DNA of 48,197 nucleotides from a bacterium (GTDB lineage: Bacteria; Vulcanimicrobiota; Xenobia; Xenobiales; JADMJV01). The position numbers and the translations under genes were made by a program. Numbering within the stretch: the first letter of the stretch is position 1; every line of letters starts with the position of its first letter. This document shows, in pieces, positions 23,221 through 31,718 of this stretch. The notes below the pieces were generated by a model that had not been told where the DNA came from, searched no databases, and worked only from the letters and a program-made list of their open reading frames with translations. The stretch spans positions 1-48,197 of the forward strand of contig JADMJV010000030.1 in the NCBI GenBank assembly GCA_018780265.1. Reading direction: 5' to 3'.

Positions 23221-25095
23221 TTAGTCATCGTCATCCTCGGCGGGACGAGCGGCAGGCGTGTCTGGAGCCATGAAACGGTCGATAGCCGCAACCACATCCA
23301 GGTTACCGGCCGATTGAGCCAGGGCCCTGGGCGTTTTTCCGCCCTGATCGACCACTTCCAGGTCGGCTCCCTTGGAGAGCAGCAATTGCACCATCTTCGT
23401 CCGGGCCTGACCTTCCAGCTTGGGAGTGGACAAGGCGCAGGCCCAATGTAGGGGGGTTCGCCCCTGCTCGTTTTGATGATTGATATTGGCCTTGCGCGTC
23501 AAGAGCAAGCCCACCATGCCGACATTGTTGGCTTGAATGGCAAAGTAAAGGGCGGTCAGTCCGCCATCCGAGGTAGCGTCCACGACCGCGCCCCGCTTTA
23601 ACAGCATGTCAGCCACTGCCATGACCCCCGAAATCGCGGCGACATGCAGGGCCGTCAGGCCGTTGCTGGCCTTGCAGTCCACTTTAGCCCCTGACTGGAG
23701 ATGCCAGCTGACTTTGTCGGTGTCACCCAGTTTGGCGGCGCTGTGCAACGCAGGAAGTTCCTCAGGAAGGGTGGCCATCTCGGCGCCCTCCAACTGAAAG
23801 CGGGGCTTGAGCGGGGGGGCTTCCTCCTGAAGAACCGGCTCCATCACTTGCGGATGCAGGGAAGCAGCAGCAACAGGGATCACTCCCAAGAAGCGGTCGA
23901 TGGCCTGGACCACGGTTTTAAGGCCTTGAGCCTCGGCCAGCGCGCGCGGGGTGCGGCCGGCCTGGTCAACGGCCTGCAGACTGGCCCCTCGAGCAAGTAA
24001 AGTCTCCACCATTTTCACTCGAGCCGAACCCTTGAGCCGCTCGTGGGGGGCGCAACAGGCCCAGTGCAAAGGCGTGAGGCCCTCCTGATTGGCGTGCTCA
24101 AGGTGTCCCCCTTTGGAAACCAGAAAACCCACCAGGTTAAGATGACAGGCCTGGACGGCCATAAACAAAGAGGTGAGGCCGTGGGCAGCCGGCTCGTCCA
24201 CCCGGGCACCGTCGCGGATCAGTCGGTCCACCACATCCATGACCCCGCCGATGGTGGCGATGTGCAAAGGGGTCAGGTCATTCCTGGCTTTTTCGTGCAG
24301 GTCGGCCCCGCCGCGCAGTTCGGCCGTAATCTTGTTGTGATCGCCATCCTTCACCGCGTTGTGCAGTGGCGGCAATGTTTTGGGGATGCGGCACACTTTC
24401 CAGCCTTCCGGAGCCGAACCGGTGGGTTCCTCCGCCGGCGGCGCCGCCACCGAAGAAACCCGATTAAAGAGAGTGGGTCCAGCTTTGCCCTTGGCGCTGG
24501 GGTCGATACGACCGGAGCGGACATTCTCGATGTAGACCCCCAAATCAACTACCAGCGAATAGAGAAGGTAGCCGTAGAGACAGGCGTCCAACAACCAGAT
24601 GCCGATGAAAATCAGGCCCCCGATCATAGGCCAGGCGATCAGAATCATCCAGACGATAAACGTGTTGAAACCGGCTACGTAAAAGATGGCCCGAATGGCG
24701 TCGTTGGAGCGATCGCTGTTGACACTGTCGGCCACCGACTCGAGGAACTTCAAGAACATGAGCCAGCCCAGTACAAACAGAATCTGACGCAGAAGAAAGG
24801 GGCCACCAGCCAACTGGGTGACCACCCCGCCCAATTCGCACAAAACCGCGACACCCACCTTGAGGCGCGCCGACGAATCCGGCACAGCCAGCGACATCAG
24901 CATCCCCAAACAACCCACCAGGGCCCCGACCATCAAGCAGATGGCCGACGTGCCCAGCATGGCCATGGTTTTGTCGGGCACGTAAAATATGCTGACCACG
25001 CTGGCAGCAAAGCCAATCAGACTGAGGTCGATCAAGACCGAACCGGCCAACAGACAAAAAAGTCCGTGGCGCAGGATGTTCAAAAGATGGACCAT
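23221..25095 (-). CDS. Multi-pass membrane protein with two ankyrin-repeat blocks
   Basis: ATG at 25095 has GGGAGGG five bases upstream and begins MVHLLNILRHGLFCLLAG. Residues 1-225 contain about seven hydrophobic helices (for example AICLMVGALVGCLGMLMSL), without transport motifs. After a linker come two ankyrin blocks, about 250-410 and 455-615, each with four repeats of the LPPLHNA / TPLHIA / TSLFMA / TPLHWAC type. The blocks are near-duplicates: each ends KMVxxLLxxGAxLxxVDQxG and xAIDRF. The C-terminus is EDDDD. The ankyrin part faces protein partners, probably in the cytoplasm, and the membrane part anchors it. The gene is divergent from the MFS gene. Confidence 0.75.
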   Translation of the reverse strand: MVHLLNILRHGLFCLLAGSVLIDLSLIGFAASVVSIFYVPDKTMAMLGTSAICLMVGALVGCLGMLMSLAVPDSSARLKVGVAVLCELGGVVTQLAGGPFLLRQILFVLGWLMFLKFLESVADSVNSDRSNDAIRAIFYVAGFNTFIVWMILIAWPMIGGLIFIGIWLLDACLYGYLLYSLVVDLGVYIENVRSGRIDPSAKGKAGPTLFNRVSSVAAPPAEEPTGSAPEGWKVCRIPKTLPPLHNAVKDGDHNKITAELRGGADLHEKARNDLTPLHIATIGGVMDVVDRLIRDGARVDEPAAHGLTSLFMAVQACHLNLVGFLVSKGGHLEHANQEGLTPLHWACCAPHERLKGSARVKMVETLLARGASLQAVDQAGRTPRALAEAQGLKTVVQAIDRFLGVIPVAAASLHPQVMEPVLQEEAPPLKPRFQLEGAEMATLPEELPALHSAAKLGDTDKVSWHLQSGAKVDCKASNGLTALHVAAISGVMAVADMLLKRGAVVDATSDGGLTALYFAIQANNVGMVGLLLTRKANINHQNEQGRTPLHWACALSTPKLEGQARTKMVQLLLSKGADLEVVDQGGKTPRALAQSAGNLDVVAAIDRFMAPDTPAARPAEDDDD

Positions 25096-25190
25096 GGAAG
25101 CCCTCCCGGAGTAGTGCGCCCTTTCGAGACTACCAAGAGTATACGCTTGCTGCAGGAAGCTCCCGTTCCAATCGGACATAGTTGTTTGTA

Positions 25191-26846
25191 ATGCAAGAAA
25201 GTCCGCTGCGCATTCCCCTCTTCCGCATGCTCTGGATCGCCACCCTGGTCTCCAATGTCGGCACCTGGATGCAAGAAGTGGCCAACGCCTGGCTGATGAC
25301 CACCCTGGCCCCCGACCCCCTGATGGTGTCGCTGGTACAGGGAGCCACCACTCTGCCCATGTTTTTGTTGGCCCTGCCGGCTGGCGCACTGGCCGATGTG
25401 CTGGATAGAAGGCGACTGCTGCTGGCAACCCAGACCTGGATGATGGTGGCGGCAGCCGTGATGGCCGCGCTGACCATGACCCAGCAAATGACGCCCTGGC
25501 TACTGCTCCTTTGCACTTTCTATCTGGCCGTGGGCACAGCCCTCAATTCGCCTGGATGGCACGCCATTACCCCCGAGATTGTCCCCAAAGAAGCCCTACC
25601 GGCGGCCGTAACCCTGAATGGTCTGGCCATCAACTGCGCGCGCGCCATCGGTCCGGGCCTGGGTGGACTGGTTGTGGTGTGGCTGGGTCCGGGAGCCGCC
25701 TTCTTGCTCAACGCCGTTTCATTCCTGGCCGTGGTCTTCGTGCTGCTGGTCTGGAAACGCAATCCGAGGGGAGAAAACCTGCCGGCCGAGCGCTTCTTAT
25801 CGGCCATGAGAGTGGGGGTCCAGCACGTACGCCACTCACCGGTGATGCTGCTGGTGCTGTGGCGGGCGGGGGTCTTCATATTCACCAGCAGTGCTCTTTG
25901 GGCCGTGCTGCCCCTGCTCTGCAAACAAGAGTATGCCTATGGAGCGCGCGAGTATGGCGCAATGCTGGTGCTCTTCGGGGTGGGAGCGATTGTCTCGGCC
26001 ACCACCTTGCTTCCTCGGCTGCGGGTGCGCCTGGAAGTGAATCAGATCGTAAGTCGCGCCTGGCTTGCCTACATTCCGTTCTTGCTGACCCTGGCCACCG
26101 CCACCCACTACTATATACCGTTCCTGGCCATGCTCTGGGGCGGCGGCTGTTCGATCTGCCTGTTGTCCAGTTTTCACCTGGCCGCCCAATCGGTCTCCCC
26201 GGCCTGGGTCAGGGCTCGGGCCATGTCGGTCTACCTGTTGACCTTTTTCGGGGCCGCCAGTTCGGGCAGCCTTTTCTGGGGCTATTTGGCCCGGGGCTTA
26301 GGCATTCGTCAGTGCCTGTTGGCCAGTGCCGGTCTATTGCTGGTGGGCACGGTGACCGCCTGGCTGGCCCCGCTACGCACTGGCGAAACCTTTGACCACG
26401 AACCTTCCCACCACTGGCCCGACCCCGACATCGCCCTGGAAGTTCCACTCAAACACGGACCGATTATGGTGGCTGTAGAATACGACATCGCCACCCAGGA
26501 CTCGGCCAACTTCATCCAGGCCATGGAGAAGATTCGCCGCATCCGCTACCGCAACGGCGTGTTGCGCTGGGGACTGTATGTAGATCTGGCCAACCCCACC
26601 CTATTCCGCGAGGTCTACCTGGAGGAGAGTTGGGCCGCCCACTTGCGCCAGCACGAGCGGGTGACCACCTACGAAGCCGAAGTGGCCCAACACGCCTACA
26701 ACTACCATCGCGGCGAGAGTTCACCGTTGGTGTTTCACTATGGCTACTGCGACGAGACCTTCCCGGGCCGAACTTGCGACGGGCCAGGGGCCGACCTGCT
26801 TTTCCCCACCAATCCCAGTGGTGTCCCCTTGTGGTTTTTGGATTAG
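25191..26846 (+). CDS. MFS exporter (MFS_3 type) with C-terminal ABM-like domain
   Basis: Residues 1-405 have about 12 membrane helices. ADVLDRRRLLL is the inter-helix 2/3 motif A of the major facilitator superfamily, and the pattern fits the EntS/MFS_3 group of drug and siderophore exporters. Residues 430-520 form a separate soluble domain (IMVAVEYDIATQDSANFIQA) with the ferredoxin-like alpha/beta pattern of antibiotic-biosynthesis-monooxygenase domains, often found fused to MFS_3 proteins. ATG at 25191 is taken because homology begins there; an upstream TTG adds three residues. It is 48 bp before the ABC pair and probably cotranscribed with it. Confidence 0.85.
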   Translation: MQESPLRIPLFRMLWIATLVSNVGTWMQEVANAWLMTTLAPDPLMVSLVQGATTLPMFLLALPAGALADVLDRRRLLLATQTWMMVAAAVMAALTMTQQMTPWLLLLCTFYLAVGTALNSPGWHAITPEIVPKEALPAAVTLNGLAINCARAIGPGLGGLVVVWLGPGAAFLLNAVSFLAVVFVLLVWKRNPRGENLPAERFLSAMRVGVQHVRHSPVMLLVLWRAGVFIFTSSALWAVLPLLCKQEYAYGAREYGAMLVLFGVGAIVSATTLLPRLRVRLEVNQIVSRAWLAYIPFLLTLATATHYYIPFLAMLWGGGCSICLLSSFHLAAQSVSPAWVRARAMSVYLLTFFGAASSGSLFWGYLARGLGIRQCLLASAGLLLVGTVTAWLAPLRTGETFDHEPSHHWPDPDIALEVPLKHGPIMVAVEYDIATQDSANFIQAMEKIRRIRYRNGVLRWGLYVDLANPTLFREVYLEESWAAHLRQHERVTTYEAEVAQHAYNYHRGESSPLVFHYGYCDETFPGRTCDGPGADLLFPTNPSGVPLWFLD

Positions 26847-26894
26847 AGCCGCCAAGAAGGGGGCGCCTGCCCTGAGGGGAAGGCCAGCCCACTT

Positions 26895-28625
26895 ATGAAG
26901 AAACGCCCGGGGCTGCTCAGTTTGCTCAGGCCCTATCGGGGGCTGGTGAGCCTGCTGGTGGCTTTCTCCCTGATCAGCAACGGCGCAAGCTTGATTCTGC
27001 CCCGACTGGTTGGGCTGGGGATCAATCAGTTTGCCTTGAGCGGATCGACCCCCATTGACATCGCCCGCCAATTTGCGGCCGTCTCTATGGTAATCTTCCT
27101 TTTCACGGCTCTGCAAAGCGTCATGCAGATCTACACCTCCGAGCGAGTGGCTCGCGATTTGCGCCAGCGCCTGGCCCACAAGATTTCTCAGCAGAACTAT
27201 GCCTTTGTTGTGCGCAGCGAACCTTCGCGCCTGCTCACCAATCTGACCTCCGATGTGGATGCAGTGAAAACTTATGTCGCCGACGTCATTGTGGGCCTGC
27301 TCTCCTCGCTCATGATTTTGACGGGGGCCACCCTCATGCTGCTCCATCTTAACTGGCGCCTGGGGCTGGCTGTACTCTCGGTGGTGCCCCTGATCGGTCT
27401 GGCTTTTGGGCTGGTCTTGAGTCGACTGCGACCCATTTTTCGCCAGACTCGCCAGGTCATCGACCGGCTCAACAAAGTGATCCACGAGAGCGTGGCGGGA
27501 GCGGCCCTGGTCCGGGTGCTTCACGGGGGACCCAGCGAAGGGGTTCGTTTTGCGGACAGCAATCAGTTGGCCCGCGCCTTGGGAATGAAGATCCTGCACC
27601 ACTTTGCTCTGCTCATCCCGGTAATCAACATCACCGCCCAACTGGCTTCGGTGGTGATTCTGGCTTTGGGAGGCCGCTACGTTATCGGAGGATCGATGAG
27701 CGTGGGCGACCTGGCCACCTTTTATGGATATCTGGCCCTGGTCATCTTCCCCATCTTTGTGATCGGATTCATGAATGGCATGATCGCCCAGGCTTCGGCC
27801 GCCTTCGAGCGCTTGACCCAGGTGTTGGACGCCCCCGAACCAGCGGCCGACGGAGGCCTGACGGCCCCCCTGAGCGGCCACCTGGAGGCCACCGGCCTCA
27901 GCCTCAGCTACGGCGAGCGGCTGGCCCTGGGCAACGTCTCCCTCACCCTTCGGCCGGGCACCCGCACGGCCGTTCTAGGCCCCACCGCGGCCGGGAAAAC
28001 CCAGTTGCTCTATCTGCTCACCGGACTGCTGACGCCCGATTCGGGCACCATCCGCGTGGACGGTCATGGCCTGGACGAATATGACAAAACCAGCCTTCAC
28101 CGCCAGTTGGCTATCGTTTTCCAGGAAAGCGTTCTGTTTAACCTGAGCATCCGAGACAACATCGCTTTCTCCGATCAGATCAGCCCCGAGGCCTGGCAGC
28201 GAGCGGTGGATACAGCCGAACTTCAAGATTTTCTGGATCAGCTGCCCGAGGGCGCCGACACCCAGGTTTCCGAGCGGGGCACGCGCCTCTCGGGCGGTCA
28301 AAAACAGCGCCTGATGCTGGCCCGCGCGCTGGCGCTAGAACCGGCCATCCTGCTGCTAGACGATTTCACGGCCCGAGTGGACCCCGCCACCGAGCGCAAA
28401 ATCCTGGGCAACCTGCGGCGAAACTACCCGCAACTGACGCTGTTGGCGGTCACCCAGCGCATCTCTACGGTTCAGGACTATGAACACATCCTGTTGTTGA
28501 TGGAAGGTTCGATTTTGGCCCAGGGAACTCACCTGGAACTGCTCGACAGCTCCCCCGAATATATGCAGATCTTTGAATCTCAGAAAAGCACCCAAGAGTA
28601 TGAACTATCATCTGACCGAATCTAA
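26895..28625 (+). CDS. ABC exporter half-transporter, degenerate-site subunit
   Basis: An MsbA/BmrC-like half-transporter with six membrane helices and a nucleotide-binding domain. Walker A is GPTAAGKT (residues 362-369), the signature is LSGGQKQR (465-472), and Walker B ends LLLDDF where DE is normal. The switch His is replaced by Gln (VTQRIST). The Glu-to-Asp and His-to-Gln changes are those of the non-hydrolysing site in heterodimeric exporters, while the intact signature serves the partner's site. It overlaps the next gene by 26 bp, and both are read as one operon. The substrate is unknown; lipids, peptides or drugs are typical. Confidence 0.9.
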   Translation: MKKRPGLLSLLRPYRGLVSLLVAFSLISNGASLILPRLVGLGINQFALSGSTPIDIARQFAAVSMVIFLFTALQSVMQIYTSERVARDLRQRLAHKISQQNYAFVVRSEPSRLLTNLTSDVDAVKTYVADVIVGLLSSLMILTGATLMLLHLNWRLGLAVLSVVPLIGLAFGLVLSRLRPIFRQTRQVIDRLNKVIHESVAGAALVRVLHGGPSEGVRFADSNQLARALGMKILHHFALLIPVINITAQLASVVILALGGRYVIGGSMSVGDLATFYGYLALVIFPIFVIGFMNGMIAQASAAFERLTQVLDAPEPAADGGLTAPLSGHLEATGLSLSYGERLALGNVSLTLRPGTRTAVLGPTAAGKTQLLYLLTGLLTPDSGTIRVDGHGLDEYDKTSLHRQLAIVFQESVLFNLSIRDNIAFSDQISPEAWQRAVDTAELQDFLDQLPEGADTQVSERGTRLSGGQKQRLMLARALALEPAILLLDDFTARVDPATERKILGNLRRNYPQLTLLAVTQRISTVQDYEHILLLMEGSILAQGTHLELLDSSPEYMQIFESQKSTQEYELSSDRI

Positions 28626-30309
28626 AGACGGCCCCGGTCTGGGAGCTGCCTTGGGCGGCTTGTGGCCCTTGGTGCGCGACCAACGGGGCCAACTGATAGC
28701 CGCCTCGCTGGCCCTATTCAGCAGCGCGTTGCTCAATCTCAGCGGCCCGGCCCTGGCCGGCTACGCCATTGATCATTTTGTAGCCACCCACGACTACCCC
28801 GGCGTATTACGCTGTTGTGGGCTGCTGCTGCTGCTCTATGGACTGGCCAGCCTGGGCCAATATGGACAAACCGTCTGGATGGGTGGAGTGGGGCAGCAGC
28901 TGTTGTTCCGTTTACGTACCCAACTCTTCGCCAAGATTCAGGATCTGCCGCTGGCCTTCTTTCAGGTGAATCGTTCCGGAGACTTGATCTCTCGTCTCAA
29001 CAACGACACCGACAAAGTCAACATGTTCTTCACCCAGTCCCTCATGCAGTTCCTGGGCAGTTTGTTGGGCATGGGAGGGGCCGCATTTTTCTTGCTGTCC
29101 CTCCATCCTCAACTGGGGGCGGCCGCTTTGTGGCCCGCAGCGGCGCTATTTCTGATCAACCGGCTCTTCTCGCCCTGGCTGCGGGCTCGCAACAGAGCCA
29201 GTCTGGCCAGTGCGGGCAACCTGAGCGCAGAGATTTCCGACAGCCTCGAGAATTTCAAAGCCATCGTCGCCTACCATCGGCGCGACTACTTTCGCGAGCG
29301 CTTTGCCCAGGCCAATGCCCAAAACTACCAGCGGGCGCTGGCTGCCGGCCTGTCCAATCAACTGTTTGTTCCTTGCTATGCTCTGTGCAACAACCTGGCC
29401 CAACTCACCGTGGTCATCTATGGCCTGACTTTGGTGTCCCACGGCCAGATGACGGTGGGACTGCTGATCAGCTTTCTTACCTACGTAACTCGTTTTTACG
29501 ATCCGCTGCGCCAGATGGCCGCTCTGTGGGCTGGATTTCAGACGGCCATGGCCGGCTGGGAACGCATTTCAGCCATTTTGAAGCTCCAATCCAACCTGGA
29601 GCAGATCGAGGACAGCTCTCCAGCGAGCGCCACCGTGATGGAATTCCAGTCGGTTGACTTCGGCTATGAGCCGGGCCGACCCATCTTAAACCAGGTCCAA
29701 TTGCGGCTGGAAGCGGGCAAGACCTACGCTCTGGTGGGCCCAACGGGCGGGGGAAAAACCACCACCGCCTCGCTCATGGCCCGACTCTACGACCCCACCC
29801 GCGGCAAAGTGTTGCTGCACGGCCGCGACCTTCGGTCTTATGCAGCCGCCGAGCGCGCCCAGAAAGTGGGCTTCATTCTCCAAGATCCGTTTCTGTTGGC
29901 GGGCACGCTGAGAGACAACTTACTTTACGCACACCCCGACTACAGCGATGAACTGCTGGCCGGTATGGAGGAACTGTTGGCGGGCTTTGCTCAAGGCCTG
30001 GACACGCCTATCGACTCCCTCTCCGTGGGTCAGCGCCAGATCGTGGCCTTTATGCGAGCCGTGCTGAGGCGCCCGGAGTTACTGGTGCTGGATGAAGCCA
30101 CTGCCAACATCGATACCGTAACCGAGGCGATATTGACACGCATCCTCGAGCGACTGCCGGCGCATACCACCCGCGTGGTCATTGCGCACCGACTGAACAC
30201 CATCGAGAACGCAGATGAGATCTACTTCGTCAATCAAGGAAGATTGATCCGGGCCGGCTCGATGACCCAGGCGGTGGCCATGCTGCGCGACGGACATCGT
30301 GAATCCTGA
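28600..30309 (+). CDS. ABC exporter half-transporter, catalytic-site subunit
   Basis: ATG at 28600 lies inside the upstream gene's end (TTG 28573 is an alternative). Six membrane helices precede a nucleotide-binding domain with Walker A GPTGGGKTTTASLM, Walker B LLVLDEATAN with the catalytic Glu, and IAHRLNT with the switch His. The signature is LSVGQRQ instead of LSGGQ. That is the mirror image of the upstream subunit: this subunit supplies the working Walker B and His and the weakened signature. The pair fits TM287/288- or BmrCD-type heterodimers with one hydrolytic site. Confidence 0.9.
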   Translation: MNYHLTESKDGPGLGAALGGLWPLVRDQRGQLIAASLALFSSALLNLSGPALAGYAIDHFVATHDYPGVLRCCGLLLLLYGLASLGQYGQTVWMGGVGQQLLFRLRTQLFAKIQDLPLAFFQVNRSGDLISRLNNDTDKVNMFFTQSLMQFLGSLLGMGGAAFFLLSLHPQLGAAALWPAAALFLINRLFSPWLRARNRASLASAGNLSAEISDSLENFKAIVAYHRRDYFRERFAQANAQNYQRALAAGLSNQLFVPCYALCNNLAQLTVVIYGLTLVSHGQMTVGLLISFLTYVTRFYDPLRQMAALWAGFQTAMAGWERISAILKLQSNLEQIEDSSPASATVMEFQSVDFGYEPGRPILNQVQLRLEAGKTYALVGPTGGGKTTTASLMARLYDPTRGKVLLHGRDLRSYAAAERAQKVGFILQDPFLLAGTLRDNLLYAHPDYSDELLAGMEELLAGFAQGLDTPIDSLSVGQRQIVAFMRAVLRRPELLVLDEATANIDTVTEAILTRILERLPAHTTRVVIAHRLNTIENADEIYFVNQGRLIRAGSMTQAVAMLRDGHRES

Positions 30310-30463
30310 GAACTAAAACAGCGGTGAAATTGCAGAGAATTCCGCCCGGCATGATGTTACACGAAAGTAAACGAATGCACACATTGTGTGTCTATACTGA
30401 CAGCACGGAGCTACAGAGACTTCATGAGAAGTCCGGCCCGCCGGTCAGAGGAGAGCACATTTC

Positions 30464-30769
30464 GTGAAGAACGTTTATCAAAACGTGTACAATTCCATGG
30501 CGGAGCCCGCCCGTCGGCCTCCGGTCTTGGTCAACCCCGAAGCCCTGACGCCCGAACAGTTTAGCACCATGCGCGACAATATGAGCAGTCGCTTCCAATC
30601 CCACTTGCCCACGCCTCAACCATCGCCGGCACCCCGCTCACCCTTGCCGAGCAGTCCGCGCACCGCCCAGCCTCGAGTGAGCAATCAGGCGCCCCGCGCC
30701 CACCAACCCCCGCCGGGAGTATTGGACGCCGACTATTTTGCGGGGGCTTACCTGGACGTAACCGGCTAA
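30464..30769 (+). CDS. Proline-rich small protein, 101 aa
   Basis: GTG at 30464 follows AGAGGAG by ten bases. The N-terminal 45 residues (NVYQNVYNSMAEPARRPPVL, then ALTPEQFSTMRDNM) look helical. The middle is Pro/Ser/Arg-rich and disordered, and the end is PPPGVLDADYFAGAYLDVTG. There is no signal peptide or membrane helix. It stands alone between the ABC pair and the convergent paralogous hydrophobic proteins, with a TATACT box at 30393-30398 but no good -35. No family is recognised. Confidence 0.5.
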   Translation: MKNVYQNVYNSMAEPARRPPVLVNPEALTPEQFSTMRDNMSSRFQSHLPTPQPSPAPRSPLPSSPRTAQPRVSNQAPRAHQPPPGVLDADYFAGAYLDVTG

Positions 30770-30775
30770 GCCGGA

Positions 30776-31714
30776 TTACTGGGGTTGGCCGGGGTCCGGC
30801 TTCTCTTGCAGCAATGTAGCGCGGGGAGCGGCCGAGGCTGCCAGCGAATTCCAGGCCTGGTTGAGCACCTTCTGGCCGCCTTCGACCAGCGAGTCTTTCT
30901 TCCAGGTCTCGGAAAAACCGTGCCCGGTCACACTGAGAGCGGTGGCAAGGCCATAGGTTACGCCGTGAACGGCACCACCCAGCACAGCCCCTGCACTGCC
31001 CAGCAATTTGCCGCCCAGGTGAAGAGATTCGTCGCCAAACGAATTGCCGATACCGGCACCCACCTGGCGCACGGTGGAGACCAGAGCGCTTACCACGCCC
31101 GCGATACCGCCAATGGCCGCCGCTGTGGCGCCGACAGCCAGAGTCTTCAGGCTTTTGATGATGGGGATGTCGAAAGGCTTTTCGCCTTCGGCCAGCTTCT
31201 CGGTTCCCATCTCCTCAAAGGCTTCGATGGCGCTCTTGGAAAAGCTCTCCCAGCCGGCCTTGGTCTGGCTATAGCCTTCCTTGGTGGCCTGCGCGATGGT
31301 GAACTGGCGAGGTTTGCTTGAGTCCACTTCGTCGCCGCCCTGATACATTCCGGCGATCAGCGAGACGGGCAGTCCCAGCACACCTCCGGCCAGCATTATA
31401 GGGGCGGCCACCACACTGCCCAAAATCTTGAGGTTGGGTCCAATGGTCTCCGCCTTCCACAAATTCTTATACAGCGAAGCGGTGCTCTTGAGCGTAGCCG
31501 GCGCTGCTGCGCGGGCGTAAGCACCCAGACCGGCTACCCCTCCACTCAGCGTGGAGGCAGTAAAGTTGGCCGTCAAGTAGGTCTTGTCGATGATCTTGTC
31601 TACCATCGTGCTCGGACCCTGAGGTGGAGGCGTGTCCTGAGGAGGAGTATCCTGGGCCTGGATGCGTCCGGGGAGACGGCCGAGATGAACATTGGGTGAA
31701 GTTGAGACATTCAT
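30776..31714 (-). CDS. Gly/Ala-rich hydrophobic protein, paralogue B
   Basis: ATG at 31714 is 4 bp after the stop of its paralogue and starts MNVSTSPNVHLGRLPGR, followed by a PPQDTPPPQ linker. The body is Gly/Ala/Val-rich with at least four segments of membrane-active character (APIMLAGGVLGLPVSLIAGM, TLAVGATAAAIGGIAGVVSA, LLGSAGAVLGGAVHGV). It shares with paralogue A the motifs LWKAETIGPNLKILG and MGTEKLAEGEKPFDIPI. The pair is probably an operon. I know no family. Gly-zipper helices like these occur in pore-forming, holin-like and secreted membrane-modulating proteins, so a membrane-inserting role is possible but unproven. Confidence 0.6.
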   Translation of the reverse strand: MNVSTSPNVHLGRLPGRIQAQDTPPQDTPPPQGPSTMVDKIIDKTYLTANFTASTLSGGVAGLGAYARAAAPATLKSTASLYKNLWKAETIGPNLKILGSVVAAPIMLAGGVLGLPVSLIAGMYQGGDEVDSSKPRQFTIAQATKEGYSQTKAGWESFSKSAIEAFEEMGTEKLAEGEKPFDIPIIKSLKTLAVGATAAAIGGIAGVVSALVSTVRQVGAGIGNSFGDESLHLGGKLLGSAGAVLGGAVHGVTYGLATALSVTGHGFSETWKKDSLVEGGQKVLNQAWNSLAASAAPRATLLQEKPDPGQPQ

Positions 31715-31718
31715 GATT

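Noticed and set aside
23186..23224. 12-codon plus-strand ORF with GAGGAG upstream
   Set aside because: Too short to judge; it overlaps the end of the ankyrin gene and may be a chance ribosome-binding site.
24043..25191. Plus-strand frame opposite the ankyrin gene
   Set aside because: Shadow of the ankyrin and membrane coding sequence; composition and lack of ribosome-binding site argue against it.
26721..27881. Minus-strand frame opposite the MFS and ABC genes
   Set aside because: His/Gln-rich shadow typical of antisense reading through transporter genes.
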